Origin: Bifidobacterium imperatoris | GTDB lineage: Bacteria; Actinomycetota; Actinomycetes; Actinomycetales; Bifidobacteriaceae | Reading direction: 5' to 3' | NCBI RefSeq assembly: GCF_002860405.1 | Contig: NZ_NMWV01000004.1 | Location: forward strand, 1-52,840 | DNA length: 52,840 bases | Shown: positions 1 to 8,412 of the stretch, in pieces | How the letters are laid out: each line of letters begins with the position of its first letter | Numbering within the stretch: position 1 is the stretch's first letter | The notes under the pieces: model-generated | What the model was told of the DNA's origin: nothing | Database searches by the model: none | The model's input: the letters and a program-made list of their open reading frames with translations, nothing else | Program-made: the position numbers and the translations under genes

Positions 1-54
1 CTTTTATAATCTTTATATTTGGGCATCAGAGGAATCGAGGACGTCGTGACTTCA

Positions 55-1221
55 ATGCGTCAGAGCAATCCATTCAAGCCGACTGCTGGCCGTATGCCTC
101 CACTGCTCATCGGTCGCGATACCATCATTGATGACTTCGAGGAAGGTCTTGATGATGGTCCCGGCGCGCCCGGCCGCCTTATGCGTGTAACCGGCGCACG
201 TGGAGTGGGTAAAACCGTCATTTTGACTGAATTCGGGCGCATTGCTAAAGCACGGAAATGGGAGGTCATTGACGAAACAGCTTCGGAAGGACTGGCCCAA
301 CGACTGATCAATCGCCTCACGCCAGATAAGCCCTCAGTAAGCCTTTCCATCAAACCCTCAGTCTCCATCGCCGGACTTGGAGGAGTCAGCCTCGGCGAGG
401 CCAGTGTATCTTCGAAACAAATGCCGTTGACTCTGCGGGCCGCAATGAGCCAACGGCTCGATGAACTGGAGCACAAGAATGCCGGCCTGCTGGTGACTAT
501 CGATGAGGCCCAAGCAGCCGAACGATCTGATATGGTCGCTATCGCCACGGCAGTGCAGCACTTGATTCGCGAGGAACGCAATATCGCATTCGTATTCGCA
601 GGCTTACCTACTATTGCTTCCAAATGGCTCAACGATGAGGTGCTCACATTCTTGCGACGAGCCCAAGCGGAGCAGTTGGGCGATATCCCTCTGCAGGATG
701 TCCGGGACGCTTTCGAGGACACTTTCGAGGACTCCGGCATATCCATTGAGGGAAAAGCGCTGGACATGGCAGCTAAGGCCACGGAAGGCTACCCATTCAT
801 GATTCAGCTGGTCGGGTACCACATTTGGCGCATTGCCTACCGTCGAAACAGAAATGTCGGCAGCAATCAACGTGATGCCATCACCGTAACCGAACGCGAT
901 ACCGAACAGGGCATCGCCAATGCACTCAGTAGGCTCGGCGACGCCGTACATGGTCCAGAATTGGACGGCCTATCCCCGATTGACAAAACATATCTGCTTG
1001 CGATGGCCCAAGATAACGGCCCATCCTCAACCTCCACCGTGGCAGAACGTATGGGTAAGGACGTTGCATATGCAAACATCTATCGCACTAGACTTATCGA
1101 AGCACAGGTAATTAAAGACATGGGCTACGGAAAGGTGGATTTTGCCATTCCGTATCTGCGCCAGTACTTGCGTGAGCACGCAGCCTATATCCGTATGAAT
1201 TCCTCCGGAACCAGCCTGTAA
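55..1221 (+). CDS. AAA-family ATP-binding protein with C-terminal winged-helix-like region
   Basis: P-loop ATPase of the STAND/archaeal-ATPase type, function unknown. About 388 residues from ATG 55. A Walker A motif GARGVGKT is at about residues 47-54 and a Walker B-like LLVTIDEAQ follows near residue 145. The later part (VFAGLP, FLRRA, EGYPFMIQLVGYHIW) is the lid/sensor region, and the C-terminus (STSTVAERMGKDVAYANIYRTRLIEAQVI) reads like a winged helix. GTG 46 is the rival start because GAGGA at 37-41 suits it better; the frame is open to TTG 19. A decayed paralogue lies at 6072-6735. Nothing nearby shows its partner. It ends 26 bases before the convergent LacI gene. Family is sure at the ATPase level; the role is unknown. 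Confidence 0.75.
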   Translation: MRQSNPFKPTAGRMPPLLIGRDTIIDDFEEGLDDGPGAPGRLMRVTGARGVGKTVILTEFGRIAKARKWEVIDETASEGLAQRLINRLTPDKPSVSLSIKPSVSIAGLGGVSLGEASVSSKQMPLTLRAAMSQRLDELEHKNAGLLVTIDEAQAAERSDMVAIATAVQHLIREERNIAFVFAGLPTIASKWLNDEVLTFLRRAQAEQLGDIPLQDVRDAFEDTFEDSGISIEGKALDMAAKATEGYPFMIQLVGYHIWRIAYRRNRNVGSNQRDAITVTERDTEQGIANALSRLGDAVHGPELDGLSPIDKTYLLAMAQDNGPSSTSTVAERMGKDVAYANIYRTRLIEAQVIKDMGYGKVDFAIPYLRQYLREHAAYIRMNSSGTSL

Positions 1222-1247
1222 GCACGCGCTCTGCATTAAAACCAGCG

Positions 1248-2240
1248 CTACCGCCTTGTGGATTCACGCTCGATGAGTTTGTAGCCTACGCTCACGGTCT
1301 GCGGGAAGAATTCCTCATCCGGGTGTTCGATGCGGCGCATGAGCATTGTCAGCGCGGTGTTGGCCATGCCCTTGAAATCCGTGGCCACCGTGGTCAATGT
1401 CGGCACGGCGTAGGCGCCTTGAGCGAGGCCATCAAATCCGATGACCAGCACATCATCCGGCACGTGCACGCCGGCATCGGCAAGACCGCGCAGCACGCCG
1501 ATGGCGATGCCGTCGTTCAGGCAATACAGGCCATCGTATTTGGTTCTACTTTTGGCGATGGCCCGACCCGCTTCAATACCGCCGTCGATTGACCAAGCGC
1601 ATGTGATGAAATCCTTCTTCTCATCGAATTTCAGCCCGGCTTTGGCGATCTCATCGGCGGCGGCATGCATGCGGATATCACGGGAGCCGGGAATGATGGC
1701 CTTGCTGGGGTCGCGATTATCACCGACGATGCCGATGCGCTTGCAGCCACGTTCGATCAGATGACGCACCGCCACGCGGGAGCCGGTGTCACTAGGCGCG
1801 TTCACCGTATCAATTTGCAGGCTGGTGTCGTAGTTCTCCAGCAATACCGCTGGATGATGGCGCAGAATATCGACGGCACGGGGCGCATTGATGGCGATGA
1901 TGCCGTCCGAGAAGCTGTATGAGAGGTCATTGTCGTCGGACAGGTAGCGTGAGAGCTCGACAAGCATATGGGAGCCGCGCTCATGCACTTCCTCGGCCAC
2001 GCACATGGCGAGGTTCGAGAAGTAGTCGCCTTCGATGCCGGAGGTGAGGAATGTGATCGTGTCACTGCGGCCTGAGCGCAGGGAGCGGCCGGAAAGGTTG
2101 GTTTTGTAACCAAGTTTGCGCGCAGCATCTTTGACGCGCTGCATGGTTTCCGGCTTGACGTAGTCCTTGCCGCGCAGAGCAGCCGAAGCAGTGGTGGCGG
2201 TGACACCGGCAAGCTCACCCACGTCCTTCAATGTCACCAT
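1248..2240 (-). CDS. LacI-family transcriptional regulator
   Basis: Sugar-responsive DNA-binding repressor, 330 residues. The N-terminal helix-turn-helix (TLKDVGELAGVTATTASAALRG) and hinge are followed by a periplasmic-binding-protein-like effector domain, with the typical GFDGLAQGAYAVPTLTTV near the C-terminus. The ATG at 2240 is chosen over the one ten codons upstream because MVTLKDV matches the family start and GGGAGAA lies about 9 bases before it. Its target is not evident: the neighbours are an ATPase and the trxB/ahpF-like gene. A perfect palindrome AGCGTACGCT and two related half-sites upstream suggest it controls itself. The effector sugar cannot be read from the sequence. Confidence 0.85.
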   Translation of the reverse strand: MVTLKDVGELAGVTATTASAALRGKDYVKPETMQRVKDAARKLGYKTNLSGRSLRSGRSDTITFLTSGIEGDYFSNLAMCVAEEVHERGSHMLVELSRYLSDDNDLSYSFSDGIIAINAPRAVDILRHHPAVLLENYDTSLQIDTVNAPSDTGSRVAVRHLIERGCKRIGIVGDNRDPSKAIIPGSRDIRMHAAADEIAKAGLKFDEKKDFITCAWSIDGGIEAGRAIAKSRTKYDGLYCLNDGIAIGVLRGLADAGVHVPDDVLVIGFDGLAQGAYAVPTLTTVATDFKGMANTALTMLMRRIEHPDEEFFPQTVSVGYKLIERESTRR

Positions 2241-2380
2241 GACTGATCTTCTCCCTGATGATGCGCGCATTTCAACTCAACCTTATCGTTGAGATGATTC
2301 TTGACTATACCCGCTATCGATGGCGGCATCACCGTCGCAATATACGTTGTTCCAGCCTGATTGTCTGAATCTCACAAAAC

Positions 2381-2449
2381 ATACGCTCAGCGAAAATCAG
2401 CGTACGCTTTGCGAGAATACATTCAATCTTCTCTACAAAAACGTACGCT
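2381..2449. promoter_or_regulatory. candidate LacI-type operators upstream of the 2240 regulator
   Basis: AGCGTACGCT at 2399-2408 is a perfect 10-bp palindrome with the central CG usual for LacI operators. Related sequences are CATACGCTCAGCG at 2380-2392 and AACGTACGCTG at 2440-2450. They lie in the 243-base gap upstream of the regulator and downstream of the trxB/ahpF-like gene, so autoregulation is the simplest reading. Confidence 0.45.
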
Positions 2450-2483
2450 GACGATACGAGCAATCAGTTGTTAACCGGGAAGC

Positions 2484-4379
2484 TCACGCGCCCAGCAAAT
2501 CAAGCATCTGCGGGATGCTCTTCTTGCCGAATTCAACGGTTTGACTACAGTCTGACTTGTTAATCACGATGCAGGGCACACTCATCGCACCGTACTGGTC
2601 CTTGAGCTCAGGGAAGTGCGAAACATCATAGGCTTCGGCACGCACGTTCGGATTGAGTGAGGCGATGCGCTGCGAGGCAAGCACGGTTTCCGGGCACATC
2701 GTGCAGGTCAGGGAGACCAGAATCATCACGTCGAGCGGGCTGGCAATGGCTGCGGCACGCTCACGCAAATCATCATCGAGCGGCTGGCCTGGACCGGCTG
2801 CGTTGTAAAGGCCTAGCACGAACGAATTGAACTCATGGCCGGACGGCACACCGTGGAAGGCTAAGCCCGTGAAAACAAGCTTGCCGCCATCGCTCGCTGT
2901 GCAGATGCGTACAGCCGGGCGAGCCAGCGGCAATGCAGCAGCCACATCGAACTCAGCACGACCGGAGTCGTCAAGTGAACCATAGGTGGTCAACACAGCA
3001 TCATCGCCCGGCAGCGTCACCTCAAGCGGCTCCCCTACTACCAAGTTCGCAGGCGCAGACGCACCATCAATTGCAGTAATCAGACCATCTGCACCGACTG
3101 CCACCGAATTCAGCTTGCCGCCAGACAATGCGACCGTTTCGCCGATGAATCCTTGCAATTCCGCGGAAAGCGGAGTGTTATCAAGCTCCAGAGCCAGCGT
3201 CACCGGGCGGGCCATGCGGCCGAATACCACGCCCAGCTGCTGCTTAATGGATGCAGAGAACAACTCACCGGGCTTCATGGCGGTTTGCGCGGCGGCAGCA
3301 GCGGCATCAGCGCTGCGCTTAGCTGGCGCGGGAGCAGGCGTTGTGCCGGCAGTGGCAGTCTTGGCAGCTGCCGTGGCCTCGGCCTGCTCATAAGCGGAAG
3401 CGGTCGGGCGCGGCGGTACAAGCCCAGTTTTCTCGCTCAACTGCTTGGCATAGCGTTCCAATTCCACGGCTGCGATAGCACCATCGGCAGTGGCGGTGAC
3501 TACTTGGCGCAAATTCTTGACGCGCAGGTCACCGGCAGCGTAGACGCCGGGCACCGAGGTTTCCAAGTAGCCGTGGGTAATCACATAACCGTGATCGTCG
3601 AGATCCACCACACCGCGCACCAAGTCGGTGGCGGGCACATAGCCGGCGAAGACGAACACGCCGAATGTGCCGTTGCCAGCCGGCTTCCAAGTCTCGGTTT
3701 CGCCGGTCTCACGGTTCAGGATCGTGGCCTCGCGCAAGCCGCCTTGACCAGCGGTGACGCCCTTGAGCTCAACGTTGTAGCGCACGTCAATCTTCGGATT
3801 GTTCTTGGCTTCGGCGGCGACGGAAGCGTCGCAGGTAAAGTCGGGTTCGCGCACGAGCACGGTGACTTTAGAGGCGTATTTGGTCAGGAACACCGATTCC
3901 TCGGCAGCCGCGAAACCGCCGCCGACCACCAGCACTTCTTTGCCGGTAAAGAACTCGCCGTCGCAAGTGGCGCAGTAGGCAACACCGCGGCCGGCGTATT
4001 CGCGCTCACCCTCGAAGCCAAGCTTGCGCGGGGAGGCACCGGTGGCAATCAAAATACCGAAAGTCTTGAAATCGCCGCGCGAGGTGTGCACGGTTTTGAT
4101 ATCGCCTTCGACATCAAGCCCGGTAGCCTCGGCGGACAGGAACTCTGCACCGAAATCCTTGGCCTGCTGGCGCATGGTTTGAGTAAGCGCACGGCCAGTG
4201 GTACGGCCGACGCCCGGATAGTTCACCACTTCATTGGTGATGGTGATTTGCCCGCCGAAATCATCCTTTTCAAGAATCAGCACACGGTAGCGCGCGCGGG
4301 CAAGGTACAGTCCAGCGGTCAGGCCGGCAGGACCGCCGCCAATGACCACAACGTCATAGAGATTGTTGGTTTGAGTCAT
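2484..4379 (-). CDS. thioredoxin reductase / AhpF-like flavoprotein with the AhpF Grx-like domain at the C-terminus
   Basis: FAD/NAD(P)H disulfide reductase, 631 residues, expected to reduce AhpC encoded just upstream. Residues 1-315 are a TrxB module: the FAD-binding GGGPAGL at 14-20, the redox pair C136-A-T-C139, and the NAD(P)H-binding GGGFAAAEES. An Ala/Pro-rich linker (about 325-370) follows. Residues from about 375 to the end resemble the AhpF N-terminal tandem thioredoxin fold (IKQQLGVVFGRMARPVTL, FHGVPSGHEF), with the redox pair C559-T-M-C562 and a cis-Pro-like SVPCIV. In enterobacterial AhpF this domain precedes the TrxB module, so the order is swapped. The ribosome-binding site is weak (GAAAGAAAG). 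A hairpin separates it from ahpC. Confidence 0.85.
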   Translation of the reverse strand: MTQTNNLYDVVVIGGGPAGLTAGLYLARARYRVLILEKDDFGGQITITNEVVNYPGVGRTTGRALTQTMRQQAKDFGAEFLSAEATGLDVEGDIKTVHTSRGDFKTFGILIATGASPRKLGFEGEREYAGRGVAYCATCDGEFFTGKEVLVVGGGFAAAEESVFLTKYASKVTVLVREPDFTCDASVAAEAKNNPKIDVRYNVELKGVTAGQGGLREATILNRETGETETWKPAGNGTFGVFVFAGYVPATDLVRGVVDLDDHGYVITHGYLETSVPGVYAAGDLRVKNLRQVVTATADGAIAAVELERYAKQLSEKTGLVPPRPTASAYEQAEATAAAKTATAGTTPAPAPAKRSADAAAAAAQTAMKPGELFSASIKQQLGVVFGRMARPVTLALELDNTPLSAELQGFIGETVALSGGKLNSVAVGADGLITAIDGASAPANLVVGEPLEVTLPGDDAVLTTYGSLDDSGRAEFDVAAALPLARPAVRICTASDGGKLVFTGLAFHGVPSGHEFNSFVLGLYNAAGPGQPLDDDLRERAAAIASPLDVMILVSLTCTMCPETVLASQRIASLNPNVRAEAYDVSHFPELKDQYGAMSVPCIVINKSDCSQTVEFGKKSIPQMLDLLGA

Positions 4380-4409
4380 ATTTGATTCTTTCTTTCACGA
4401 ATAGCAAAG

Positions 4410-4428
4410 AGGCTCCCTACGGGAGCCT
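4410..4428 (-). terminator. hairpin between ahpC and the trxB/ahpF-like gene
   Basis: AGGCTCCC (4410-4417), loop TAC, GGGAGCCT (4421-4428) form a perfect 8-bp stem in the 70-base gap. On the minus strand it is followed by CTTTGC, too short a U-run for a strong terminator. It may act as an attenuator that keeps AhpC above the reductase. Confidence 0.5.
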
Positions 4429-4449
4429 GATTTCTTTGCTGCGACGCTG

Positions 4450-5013
4450 TCACAGCTGGCCGACGAGGTCGAGGCTGGGCTCGATGGTTTCTTCGCCCGG
4501 GGTCCAGTTGGCGGGGCAAACCTGGTCGCCGTGCTCGTAGACGAACTGGGAGGCCTGCACGCGGCGCAGCAACTCTTCAGCGTTACGGCCCACGTTGGAG
4601 GAGATGACCTCGTAAGCCACAACCTTGCCTTCAGGGTTCACAATGAAGTCGCCACGCTCGGCCATACCATCGGCTTCGTTGTAGGTGTCAAGGTCACGAG
4701 CCAGCAGAGCGGTCGGATCGGCCAGCATCGGGTACTGGATCTTGGCGATCTTCTCGTTGGCGTCATGCCAAGCCTTGTGCACAAAGTGGGTGTCGCAGGA
4801 GACGGAGTAGACCTCGCAGCCAATCTCCTTGAACTTGGCGTAATTCTCGGCCAAATCCTCCAGCTCGGTCGGGCACACGAAGGTGAAGTCAGCCGGGTAG
4901 AAGAAGAACAGGGACCAGTGGCCCAGCACATCTTCCTTGGTCACCTCATGGAATTCGTTGTTCTGGAAAGCGTTCACCTTGAAATCGGTCAGTTCATGCT
5001 GCAGCAGAGTCAT
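4450..5013 (-). CDS. ahpC: alkyl hydroperoxide reductase C (typical 2-Cys peroxiredoxin)
   Basis: Thiol peroxidase that reduces H2O2 and organic hydroperoxides in the cytoplasm, 187 residues. The peroxidatic cysteine is C47 in FTFVCPTELED and the resolving cysteine is C166 in HGDQVCPANW. The Prx signature FYPADFTFVCPTE is intact. The second of two adjacent ATGs (5013) is chosen: AAAGGA lies 6 bases upstream of it and only 3 from the first, and MTLLQHELTDFKVNAF aligns with the family start. Its reductant is very probably the flavoprotein encoded downstream. It is divergent from the carbonic anhydrase gene. Confidence 0.95.
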   Translation of the reverse strand: MTLLQHELTDFKVNAFQNNEFHEVTKEDVLGHWSLFFFYPADFTFVCPTELEDLAENYAKFKEIGCEVYSVSCDTHFVHKAWHDANEKIAKIQYPMLADPTALLARDLDTYNEADGMAERGDFIVNPEGKVVAYEVISSNVGRNAEELLRRVQASQFVYEHGDQVCPANWTPGEETIEPSLDLVGQL

Positions 5014-5173
5014 CATCGGTCCTTTCAGGAATCCTGTTGCATTACCGTTTTCCATCGTAACGAGATTGACTCTGGCTCGTGCCGATTCAGCGTATGAGCA
5101 TAATCACAACGGCACCGGTACTACCTCCCCAGCTACTATTAGGAGCTAGCAACAAGCCGATTATGGAGGTTTC

Positions 5174-5950
5174 ATGACACAGTCGGACTTTGAAGAGAAC
5201 TTCGAACAGAACGTTGAGGCAGCACGGCAGACGCCGGAGCCAGCAGTAGAATCTACCTCTCCCCTACCCAGCGAATTACATGAATCCACGGCGAACGCCA
5301 CTTGGAGTCGTATGCTTCAGGGCAACAAACGTTTCGCTGAGGGCAAAGCCGAGCATCCTTGGCAGGATAAGGAAACCCGTCACATGCTCACCGATGGCCA
5401 GAAGCCGGATGCTGCCGTGCTCTCCTGCTCGGATTCGCGCGTGCCTCCGGAAATCATCTTCGATCAGGGCTTGGGTGACCTGTTCACTGTGCGCACGGCC
5501 GGTCAGATGATTGACGACGCGGTCATCGCATCGCTGGAATACGCGGTCAAGAAGCTGCATGTGAGCCTTTTATGTGTGCTCGGCCACGGCCGCTGTGGTG
5601 CACTCGAGGTTGCCGAGCGCGAATTCAACGAACTGGTGCGCACGGTAACTGCCGAGGCTGAGGAAACCCGGGATTCCATCGAAGCCGAAGACATTATGGA
5701 TGATTTGGACGAGCGCATCGCCCAGTCGGATTCGATTGTGCTGCGTCAGGCTGGCATTTCCGTCTGGCAGGCGCGCGAGGCCGAGCTGGATTGCCTGGAC
5801 GATATCGAGCGCGTGCATGTGGCGCACACCATCGAAACCTTGGTGGATCGCTCCGAAGTCATCCAGCAGGCGCTGGCCTCCGAACAGCTCATGATCGTGG
5901 GCGCCCGCTACCAGCTCGACACCGGTCGCGTCGAGGTACTGAGCTTCTAA
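5174..5950 (+). CDS. beta-class carbonic anhydrase
   Basis: Zinc enzyme interconverting CO2 and bicarbonate, 258 residues. The zinc ligands and active-site dyad are visible: C85, D87 and R89 in SCSDSRVPPE, then H138 and C141 in GHGRCGALEV. A Glu/Pro-rich N-terminal tail of about 40 residues precedes the catalytic fold. GGAGG at 5165-5169 fixes the ATG at 5174. In a capnophilic gut anaerobe the likely role is supplying bicarbonate for carboxylation reactions (inference). It is transcribed divergently from ahpC, and a long two-tier hairpin follows the stop. Confidence 0.95.
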   Translation: MTQSDFEENFEQNVEAARQTPEPAVESTSPLPSELHESTANATWSRMLQGNKRFAEGKAEHPWQDKETRHMLTDGQKPDAAVLSCSDSRVPPEIIFDQGLGDLFTVRTAGQMIDDAVIASLEYAVKKLHVSLLCVLGHGRCGALEVAEREFNELVRTVTAEAEETRDSIEAEDIMDDLDERIAQSDSIVLRQAGISVWQAREAELDCLDDIERVHVAHTIETLVDRSEVIQQALASEQLMIVGARYQLDTGRVEVLSF

Positions 5951-5955
5951 GACCA

Positions 5956-6026
5956 AACAGTCGATGATTGACCAAGCGTGTGCTGCGCATGCTCATCAAA
6001 TGCGCAGCATGCAATCACCGACTGTT
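5956..6026. repeat. two-tier inverted repeat (71 nt) after the carbonic anhydrase gene
   Basis: The outer arms AACAGTCG-A-TGATTG (5956-5970) and CAATCA-C-CGACTGTT (6012-6026) pair with one A/C mismatch. The inner arms TGCTGCGCAT (5981-5990) and ATGCGCAGCA (6000-6009) pair perfectly around a 9-base loop. A small CACAC/GTGTG hairpin follows at 6031-6044. No U-run follows, so a simple terminator is not the best reading. Confidence 0.6.
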
Positions 6027-6071
6027 CTTCACACTGCTGTGTGGGCGTAGACCGCAGCTACTTGTGCAGCC

Positions 6072-6735
6072 TCACAAAGACTGCAAATATTGGCCCAAAT
6101 GCGGTACCGCAAACTCTAGCTGCCCATGCCCAACTGATCGAATGAGCTTGTCTTTGATGAGAATCGCACGGTATTTGCTCACCCAACTACGGCTCCTGCG
6201 CACACGGTCAGCGATATCCCCCACTTGCGTAGGTTCGGGTGAATCTTTCGCCATTGCCATCAAAAACGTCTTCTCGGCACCGGTAATGCCATCCAAAGCC
6301 GGGGCGCACACAGCATCATCAAAAGCAAGTAAAGCATCTGAAAAACCAGTCGCCACATCATCTGCAGTAATCATATCGGAATGTCGCCTTTGCGCTGACT
6401 GCCACATGTAATAGCCAACGAGCTGCACCATATATGGATATCCTTCAGACAGACGAGCAGCCTCAAGAGCATCCTGCTCACTGATAGTTTTGCCGGAATC
6501 CGCAACCGTCTCCAAAAAAGCATTTTTCACATCGGGCAGGGGAACATTATCAAGTTCGCGGCGAAGTGCACGCCGGAGGAAAGTAGTCACTTCGTTATCC
6601 AGCAAATCATTCACCATATAAGGCAAACCAGCGAACACGATGGCAACGCCTTTTTTTATCAGCATCGGGCGTATCGCTTTCGTCGGCATCCGTGATGACA
6701 TGCTGTACAGCCGTGGCTATAGCGACCAAATCATC
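6072..6735 (-). pseudogene. decayed paralogue of the AAA ATPase at 55-1221
   Basis: Two overlapping minus-strand frames together match the second half of the ATPase at the window start. One reads DLVAIATAVQHV then DADKK; the other reads KKGVAIVFAGLP, TFLRRALRREL, EGYPYMVQLVGYYMWQ and a C-terminal winged-helix-like part. The frame changes at a run of seven A on the minus strand (6651-6657); one base fewer would join them. The whole Walker A/B half is missing, and the would-be 5' end runs into the 10-bp repeat array. It cannot be an active ATPase as it stands. Confidence 0.8.
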
Positions 6736-6750
6736 ATGATTACGCCTTAT

Positions 6751-6840
6751 CTCAATGCTTACCATTGTGTACGAATGCGTACTATTGCACACTATTGCGT
6801 ACTAATGTATATGAATGCGCACCATTGCGTACCGCTGCCT
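6751..6840. repeat. array of nine degenerate 10-bp tandem repeats
   Basis: Blocks starting every 10 bases from 6751 to 6831 read CTCAATGCTT, ACCATTGTGT, ACGAATGCGT, ACTATTGCAC, ACTATTGCGT, ACTAATGTAT, ATGAATGCGC, ACCATTGCGT, ACCGCTGCCT. The consensus is ACYATTGCGT. It borders the ATPase remnant and lies just upstream of the CBS-domain gene. Confidence 0.85.
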
Positions 6841-6894
6841 CATTCCGCATGCTTCTCAACGTAATTGACTCCCCACTCCCCTAGAGTTGGATGC

Positions 6895-8193
6895 ATGTCA
6901 CTTGGTTTAAACATCCTCCTGATTTTTGTGTTCCTTATCATCGGCTCTGTCTTCTCCGGCACGGAGCTGGCCTTGGTTTCACTCCGCGGCTCGCAGATCG
7001 AGCAGATGGAGCAGGAGGATGCGCGTGGTGCCAAAGTCGCCAAAATCGCGCGCGATCCAAACACCTTCCTGTCCACCGTGCAAATCGGTGTGACGCTTTC
7101 CGGCTTCCTATCTGCCTCGTTCGGTGCATCCTCCATCGCCCCGTACCTGATTCCGACAGTGGAAAATTGGGGCGTACCGGTTGGTATTGCAGGCGGTTTG
7201 GTGAACATTGTGCTCACCTTGATTATTTCCTACTGCTCCATTGTGATTTCGGAAATGGTGCCAAAGCGTATCGCCATGCAGCGTACAGAGCAGATCGCGC
7301 GCGCTGTGGTGCCCGCGATTGATGCGTTCGCCACTATCTGCCGCCCGATTATTTGGCTGATTGGTAAGAATACGAACGGTATCGTGCGCTTGCTTGGCTT
7401 CGATCCGCAGCAGACCGAGTCTGAGGTGTCCGATGATGAGCTGCGTGTGCTTGTGAGTTCCAATACGAATCTTTCCAAGGATGAGCGCACGATTTTGGAC
7501 GATGTGTTCGACGCTTCCGAAACGATTGTGGCCGAGGTGATGCGCCCGCGCGCTGATGTGGTGTTCATCGAGGGCGATCAGCCGATTGCCGAGGCTGCCG
7601 CATTCGTACGTGACCAGCCGTACTCCCGCTACCCGGTAACCGGCAAGGATTTCGACGATGTGATTGGCTTCGTGCATGTGCGCGATTTGCTCGACGTGCG
7701 CGACCCGAACGCCAAAACCGTACGCGACGTGGTGCGCGAAGGCATTTCCCTGCCCGGTACTTCCAAGCTGCTGCCGAGCCTTGAACTGCTGCGTAAGCGC
7801 GGTATTCATCTGGCTGTGGTCATCGATGAGTATGGCGGCACGGATGGCATCGTGACGCTGGAGGATATGACCGAGGAACTTGTGGGCGATATTCGCGACG
7901 AGTACGATCTGCCGACCGAAAAGGGCGGCGAACGCAAGCCTCGCACAGTCTTCGTGAATGGCGTGGCCACCATCGAAGCCAGCATGACCATCGAGGACTT
8001 CGCCGATCTGACCGGCATCGAACTAGAAGACGGCCCATACGAGACGGTAGCCGGCTACTTCCTGGCCCACACCGGCAAGATGGGTGCCGTGGGTGATGTG
8101 CTGCATTCGGACGACGGCTACGACATGGTGATCACCCAGGTCGACGGACGCCGTATCGAAACCATCGAAGTGCGCAAGTCGGCCGAGGCGTAA
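6895..8193 (+). CDS. CNNM/DUF21 and CBS-domain membrane protein (hemolysin/CorC family)
   Basis: Integral membrane protein, 432 residues, of the family tied to Mg2+/Co2+ efflux and once called haemolysins. Residues 1-185 form the DUF21 domain with about four membrane segments (first LNILLIFVFLIIGSVFSG). A CBS pair spans about 216-332 (MRPRADVVFI; DEYGGTDGIVTLEDMTEELVG). A CorC/HlyC domain closes the protein from about 346. ATG 6895 is chosen because the TTG ten codons upstream adds residues unlike the family. No good ribosome-binding site is seen, so a leaderless or weakly translated message is possible. The transported ion is not certain. Confidence 0.88.
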   Translation: MSLGLNILLIFVFLIIGSVFSGTELALVSLRGSQIEQMEQEDARGAKVAKIARDPNTFLSTVQIGVTLSGFLSASFGASSIAPYLIPTVENWGVPVGIAGGLVNIVLTLIISYCSIVISEMVPKRIAMQRTEQIARAVVPAIDAFATICRPIIWLIGKNTNGIVRLLGFDPQQTESEVSDDELRVLVSSNTNLSKDERTILDDVFDASETIVAEVMRPRADVVFIEGDQPIAEAAAFVRDQPYSRYPVTGKDFDDVIGFVHVRDLLDVRDPNAKTVRDVVREGISLPGTSKLLPSLELLRKRGIHLAVVIDEYGGTDGIVTLEDMTEELVGDIRDEYDLPTEKGGERKPRTVFVNGVATIEASMTIEDFADLTGIELEDGPYETVAGYFLAHTGKMGAVGDVLHSDDGYDMVITQVDGRRIETIEVRKSAEA

Positions 8194-8195
8194 AG

Positions 8196-8218
8196 CGGAT
8201 AGTCCAGTGGACTATCCG
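8196..8218. terminator. hairpin after the CBS-domain gene
   Basis: CGGATAGTCC (8196-8205), loop AGT, GGACTATCCG (8209-8218) form a perfect 10-bp stem starting 3 bases after the stop codon. There is no U-run, so it may be a transcript 3'-end barrier. A second small hairpin, CTCGCC-GTA-GGCGAG, follows near 8270. Confidence 0.55.
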
Positions 8219-8412
8219 TAGCCGAGGCCTGAGCGAGGCGACAGCCCGAGCGAAGGCAATGCTGAGTCTCGCCGTAGGCGAGTCCTTAATTGCCTCCTGA
8301 CCACGCGCCATCTGCCGAAGCGTGATTATCGCCACGTTTGCTCCGGGCTTGTGGCGGAGGCAAACAGCCTAGACTGAAATGACTGTTCCCAAACATGAAA
8401 GGAAGGAATATC

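Noticed and set aside
3153..4385. Long plus-strand reading frames opposite the trxB/ahpF-like, gyrA, gyrB and lacZ genes
   Set aside because: They are antisense shadows of GC-rich genes with no ribosome-binding sites or recognisable domains.
6645..6660. A-rich slippery run in the ATPase remnant as programmed frameshifting
   Set aside because: Joining the frames needs +1 (or loss of one A), not the -1 shift such runs give, and the catalytic half is missing anyway.
6751..6840. The 10-bp array as a CRISPR
   Set aside because: There are no spacers: the units are directly adjacent and only 10 bases long, with no cas genes nearby.
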